Part shown: in pieces, positions 47,440 to 64,000 of the stretch
How the letters are laid out: the number at the start of each line of letters is the position of its first letter
How positions within the stretch are numbered: the stretch's first letter is position 1
NCBI RefSeq assembly: GCF_002776525.5
Contig: NC_045434.1
Location: forward strand, 194,936,319 to 195,000,318
Direction: 5' to 3'
Source: Piliocolobus tephrosceles
Lineage: Eukaryota > Chordata > Mammalia > Primates > Cercopithecidae
DNA: 64,000 nucleotides
Translations under genes and position numbers: made by a program
The notes under the pieces: model-generated
Told to the model about the DNA's origin: nothing
Seen by the model: only the letters and a program-made list of their open reading frames with translations
Database searches by the model: none

Positions 47440-48350
47440 ACCCTTGTTTTTGTATCAGCCCCATTTCTCTTGTCACCAGTCCCTGAAATCCCTCCCCCTG
47501 GGCCCTGGATGGCTTCCAATCCTCCACCTCTATTTTCTGCCTTGGCTCTAACTAGCCCTGTAGCATCCTGGGACCTTTTAGACACAGTGGTTTCATCCCA
47601 GGGAGGACTCCCAGGGCAAAGGTCTCAGGCAGGGCCCAGTGAACAGGGGCTATTTTAGGGCAGGCTTCTCACCACAGCCCATCCCACAGTTCACCACACG
47701 GGTGTGAGGCTCCCACCCCCACCCAACACACACATGAGAGCACACTTACAGCAAGGGGTGAGAGGGGCAGGTGGGGCTAGGGTGGAGACCAAAGCACTGA
47801 TGTGACGGAACCATTGGCCAGGCAACTGGACCTGGTGGATCCAGGAAGACTTCCTGGAAGAGGTGAGTGGTGCTAGGAAGGAAGGACAGGACCCAGAGAG
47901 AAGAGGAAGAGAATATCTGTAAAGGTAACTGGACTGGGGATTGAGAGGAGAAGCTGGGGGTCCTTGCTTCTAGGACCTTGGGGGCCCTCTGGGGCAAATC
48001 AGGGTTCACTGGATTGGCCCCACCCTCAACTCTCCATTGTTCTCACATCTTAGGAAACCAAGCTCTCTCACCAGTCAGTTCCTCTCTGAGTGTTGCAATG
48101 GCAGAGTTTCTGGCAGGGTGTGGGGGACCCTTGCTCAATGACCGCCTGCCCTGTTGCTCAGAGGATACAGCTGCCAGAAAAGAGTTGGCTCATTGTGGGC
48201 CTTCCCAAGGGACTCTGGTGGCCCCAACTTCTGACGTGGTCCTTTCCTTGCTATGGAGATAGGGGGAGAGCTCCGGAGGCCGGTATCCACTGTCACTCAG
48301 CCACCACATGGAACCCTAGAGTGGCTGGGAGCACAGCAGGGTTCAGAGGA
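47440..48350. other. FGR intron, mostly unique
   Basis: A small L2-like block (AGGAAGACTTCCTGGAAGAGG) at 47845. No exon recognised. Confidence 0.4.
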
Positions 48351-48356
48351 AGGACA

Positions 48357-48674
<318 letters not shown>

Positions 48675-48769
48675 GAAGAACTGGTTTTTAGGAGAAGGTG
48701 ACTGGGACTATGAGGGAGCTGAGCATGGCTTGATAGAAATCCTGTTAGAGAGATGATTATAATGTACAA

Positions 48770-49025
48770 AATCATGCGTGTCCGAGTGTGTTCGTCAGTT
48801 AACCTGGCAGGCACCACATGTATATGTGCATGTGTATGTGTGTGTGTTATTGTGAGCTTGGGCTTGTTAGAGCCTCTGTTGGCGTGTGATGGTGTTGGCA
48901 CGTACACTCATGCAAATGCATGCTGTGAGTGTTGTTGCGTGACTGTGCTGGTGTGTCCCGTGAGTATGAGTGTGAAAGAGAGCTGGTGTGGGTGGTGTGC
49001 CCTGTGTGACAGTGATTGTGTAAAT
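48770..49025. repeat. Degenerate TG tract
   Basis: Loose TGTG-rich sequence with GTGTGTG at 48835-48848. Confidence 0.65.
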
Positions 49026-49179
49026 GTGCCAGGGGTGATAGGAAGGAAAGTGAAGGCAGAAGTCATGCTGGGGCAGAGCCCAGGCCTTCTGGCTTTCTGA
49101 AGAGGGCAGGAGCTGGGCAGCTGCTGACAGAAACATTGGCAGAGCCTTCATCTTCCTTGTCCTTCTGTCTCACCCTCAG

Positions 49180-49242
49180 GTCTCTGACCCCTCCCAAGGA
49201 TCATGCCGCAGCCCCACTGACCCAGGAGTAGGGTCCTAAGGG
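49180..49242 (+). other. FGR: Probable FGR 5' UTR exon
   Basis: A strong acceptor (CCTTCTGTCTCACCCTCAG) ends at 49179 and a strong donor, GTAAGT, starts at 49243. The 63 bases lie 1.2 kb before the start-codon exon, on the right strand. FGR transcripts are known to use different leader exons in B and myeloid cells. Whether this one is used needs RNA data. Confidence 0.45.
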
Positions 49243-49439
49243 GTAAGTGGGGTGGACTGAGGGCTTTCAGGGTCACAAAACAGGGTGGGGGTGGCCTTCC
49301 TGAACCCCACAACTCCTCACAGCCCCGTCCTTCTATAAGGACCCTGTTGCTAGGTAACAGATGGGGGAGCCAGAATGAGGCAGCTTGAGAGGCTGGAGAC
49401 TGGACCCATGACAGGAAATGGCCTTGATCCCCCTCTGCA

Positions 49440-49860
49440 GTGACTCTCCAGGTGCAGACACACAGCCTCACACACACTCACACACAAACATGCACAGATA
49501 TATAGACATCCACGCAGAGATACACACATCCAGAGACAGGCACACTGCTCCCACACAGAGCTACGTGCACATTCATAGACACACAGACACAGAGACAGCC
49601 ACTCACACAGACAGGCACACGTATACTCACACAGAAGCACATACACACAAACAGTCTTACAGACCTATACACATGCAGCCAAACACATACATAGAGACTT
49701 TTACACACTGTCATATACACACAAACCTGCATGCACAGACACACAGACATCCATAAAGAGCTGCACACACATGCATACCCACACAGGCAAACTCACCCAT
49801 ACTTAGAGACACACAAAGACACACATGTACAAGCACACTGAAAGAGTCAAAGAAACACAA
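49440..49860. repeat. Degenerate CA tract
   Basis: About 420 bases of loosely repeated CACACA/ACAGACAC. It lies just before the start-codon exon. Confidence 0.85.
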
Positions 49861-49875
49861 CATATCAAAGCAATA

Positions 49876-50107
49876 GGACCCAACCTGAGCAATATAGCAA
49901 GACCTTGTCTCTACTAAAAATCAAACAAATTAGCCAGGGATGGTGGCATGCACCTGTAGTCCCAGTTCTTGGGAGGCTGAGACCAGAGGATCACTTGAGC
50001 CCAGGAGATCAAGGCTGCCGCAAGCTATAATTGTGCCACTGCACTCCAGCCTGGGCAATAGAGTGAGATCTTGTCTCAAAACAAAATAAAACAAAACAAA
50101 AAACAAA
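49876..50107 (+). repeat. 5'-truncated Alu (+)
   Basis: CAAAGCAATAGGA is repeated exactly before and after it. Confidence 0.9.
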
Positions 50108-50412
50108 GCAATAGGAGGCAAAAATATACAAATAAGCATAGCAATATCCCAATGTAGAAAGCCAGCCCCAGAGACAGAGACATGAGCCAATGGGAATAGA
50201 AGCACTGAGCGGGGACATACTGTGAGGCAGACTGAACGGTACAGTAGGTGGCCCGGCTCCGCTTTTTTCCCTTAGAGGGAGGACCCCAATCTAGGCCCAA
50301 GAAGGAAAGCCATGTGCCTGTATGAGCATATGAGCATGCGCGTACACGTGTGTGCACAGAGTGGTGCACCTGGCAGGGGCCCTTGAGTGAGGCATGCCCC
50401 ATTCTGTAGCAG

Positions 50413-50422
50413 GGAACCTGGA
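50413..50422 (+). other. FGR: FGR exon 2 leader
   Basis: The likely acceptor CTGTAGCAG ends at 50412. The ATG context is CTGGAATGG, with G at +4 and G at -3. Confidence 0.6.
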
Positions 50423-61336
<10,914 letters not shown>

Positions 61337-61955
61337 CCTGTGTGGGCATCAACCACCTCTCTGGCGGTGATCACCAGTCCTTGCCAATCCCCAGAGCTCT
61401 TTTTCCAAAGTCCCTAGGCTGGCTTAGAAGCCCATAGAGTCCTAGCATCTCCGAGGAGGCGTCCTGCTCTGACACCACCTAGGGCAACTCACTCACTTTA
61501 CAGATGGAGCAAAAGGAGGCCCAGAGCTGATCCCTCATCCGCTCTGGCCCCAAGCACTATTTCTTCCTTTCCCACTTAGGCCCCTACATGCCTCTAGCCC
61601 TTCTCACTCCATCCGCACCCAAAGTGCTCAGACCTTGTCTAGTTATTTATAAAACTGTATGTACCTTCCTCATTTCTCTCCTATCACTGCTTTCCTACTC
61701 TCCTTTTATCCCACTCCAGTCCAGGTGCCAAGAATTTCCCTTCTACCCTCAATTCTCTTGTGTCTGTAAGTTACAAAGTCAGGAAAAGTCTTGGTTGGAC
61801 CCCTTTTCTACTGGGTGGATGCAGTGCTCCAGGACTGGGGTCTGGGCCCAGGTTTGAGGGAGAAGGTTGTGGAGTGCTTCCCACCTCTCTGGATAGTGTG
61901 TATGCGTTGGTTTATTGATTCTGTAAATAAGTAAAATGACAATATGAATCCTCAA
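61337..61955 (+). other. FGR: FGR 3' UTR
   Basis: No canonical AATAAA is seen. AGTAAA at 61930-61935, a known weaker variant, is the best poly(A) signal candidate. The end is therefore approximate. Confidence 0.6.
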
Positions 61956-62158
61956 GCCATGAAATACTCTTGAACTTTCCTTTGGGAGGGAGGGTGGTCA
62001 ATGGGAGGTGAACGGACAGATTTGGCCACAGGCAGAAGCAGGGGAAGCTGAGAGAGGGCCCTAATGCCTACCAAGCACGGGGCATCCAAGGAGTGGAGTT
62101 TTAGAACACCCAGAGTCCCACTGCTCATCTGCTTGTGATTTTAGAAGACAAGCAACTG

Positions 62159-63180
<1,022 letters not shown>

Positions 63181-63400
63181 TAATAACTCATTTATTAAGT
63201 GTCCTCTGAATGTCAGATGTATTTACAGCCATCTTTTCATTTTAATCCAGTTCTGAGCCTGGTTCTGTGATTAGTCCCATTTGTAGGTGAGAAAACTGAG
63301 GCTCAGGGGTTACATGATATACCAAGGGCATGCAGCTGTATGTGACAGAGCTAGGATTTGAACCAAGATCTTACACCAAAGCTCATGGTCTTTTCACTGG
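63181..63400 (-). repeat. MIR (-)
   Basis: GGTGAGAAAACTGAGGCTCAGGGG and GACAGAGCTAGGATTTGAACC fit a reverse MIR. Confidence 0.8.
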
Positions 63401-63437
63401 ACTTCATTGCCTCTAGGCTTTGGGAAGAGAGCATCTG

Positions 63438-63482
63438 TGGGGTGTGTTGTGTGTGTGTGTGTATGTGTGTGTGTGTGTGTAT
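63438..63482 (+). repeat. (GT)n microsatellite
   Basis: GT repeat with one AT interruption. Confidence 0.95.
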
Positions 63483-63819
63483 GATCCTTCCTCCTCTAGT
63501 TATTGGTGGAAAGATTCCCTGGAAATCCTCCTATGCTGGGTGACCTAAAGGAAAGAAAGAGAAGGCAATCAATGCAGATTGAGAATTCCCTGTGTCCTGC
63601 CCTGTGCTGGGGGTTGCTGAATGAGAGCAATAAGATGGAGAGAAGCCAAATGGCTGCTCAGAGGGGTTGTCATAGGGGTGGGAGCCTTAGCTCTACAGAA
63701 AAAGTCTCAGGGGCCAAGGCTTCCCAAGGGCTACAGTTTCTGGTTGACCAAACTCACAAGAGCCTGATGTATAAGCCAGAGGTCAGTGATTCTACCTGCC
63801 ATGAAATAAGCAGAGAAGA

Positions 63820-64000
63820 GCATGGCTCTGGAGCTGTAGTGCCTGGTGTGAATCCTGCCTCCACCACTCACTAGCTGTGTGATTTAGTGTAAATTTTTCA
63901 CCTCTCCAAGCCTCGATTTCCTCATCTCTGAAATAGTAATCAAATGATCAATACATGTTAATTCTCTTTGTCACTACCATTTGCAAATTGTTGACTCTGT
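63820..64000 (+). repeat. MIR (+), runs to window end
   Basis: TGGTGTGAATCCTGCCTCC, TAGCTGTGTGATTTAG and CCTCGATTTCCTCATCTC fit MIR. Confidence 0.8.

Noticed and set aside
49478..49768. Cys/Val-rich open frames on both strands
   Set aside because: They are translations of the degenerate CA repeat.

Overview
This window is nuclear DNA from an Old World monkey, most likely a macaque, baboon or close relative. Roughly 58 Alu elements cover about a quarter of it. Several are the young cercopithecine AluY type, with CTCAAGCCTGTAAT near the 5' end and ACTAGCCGGGCGAGG in the middle. The two protein genes I recognise, IFI6 and FGR, are neighbours on human 1p35.3, and both read on the + strand here. 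A 100-base run of N at 37451-37550 shows the sequence is an assembled scaffold. Statements about human sequences come from memory; I could run no alignment.

Region 1 (1-6985) is IFI6. A decayed ERV-L-like pol fragment (30-650) precedes an interferon-responsive promoter with repeated ISREs (987-1065) and non-coding exon 1 (ends 1217). An ERV LTR-like repeat sits in intron 1. Coding exons are 3989-4058, 4516-4593, 4676-4825 and 6570-6664, giving an intact 130-residue protein. A 12-base tandem repeat at the first coding donor offers seven in-frame GT donors.

Region 2 (7000-38600) is the interval between the genes: Alu, L2, MIR, an old L1 nest with a MaLR LTR, and some unique DNA. It holds three things not explained by repeats. 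One is an isolated CpG island with a perfect CRE at about 12900-13300. The second is a roughly 120-base local duplication (10470 and 11671). The third, and the most interesting, is a set of minus-strand segments (28.4 to 23.2 kb) that behave as exons of an unrecognised small gene. Reading frames stay open, splice phases agree, and an AATAAA follows the last piece. An in-frame TAG lies one base before a donor. A degenerate 20-base-period minisatellite lies in one of its introns.

Region 3 (about 38700-61960) is FGR, a SRC-family tyrosine kinase of myeloid and B cells. A CpG-island promoter and likely first 5' UTR exon (ends 38921) are followed by about 11.5 kb of intron rich in microsatellites, one probable extra 5' UTR exon (49180-49242), and 11 coding exons from 50423 to 61336. 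Their lengths (226, 103, 99, 104, 150, 156, 180, 77, 154, 132 and 209) sum to 1590 bases, or 529 codons plus stop. All frames and phases agree, so FGR is intact.

Region 4 (61960-64000) is downstream of FGR: one AluY, MIR-like sequence and a GT microsatellite, with no gene seen. IFI6 and FGR are both immune-cell genes (interferon response and myeloid signalling) but have separate promoters, and nothing in the sequence shows them working as a unit.
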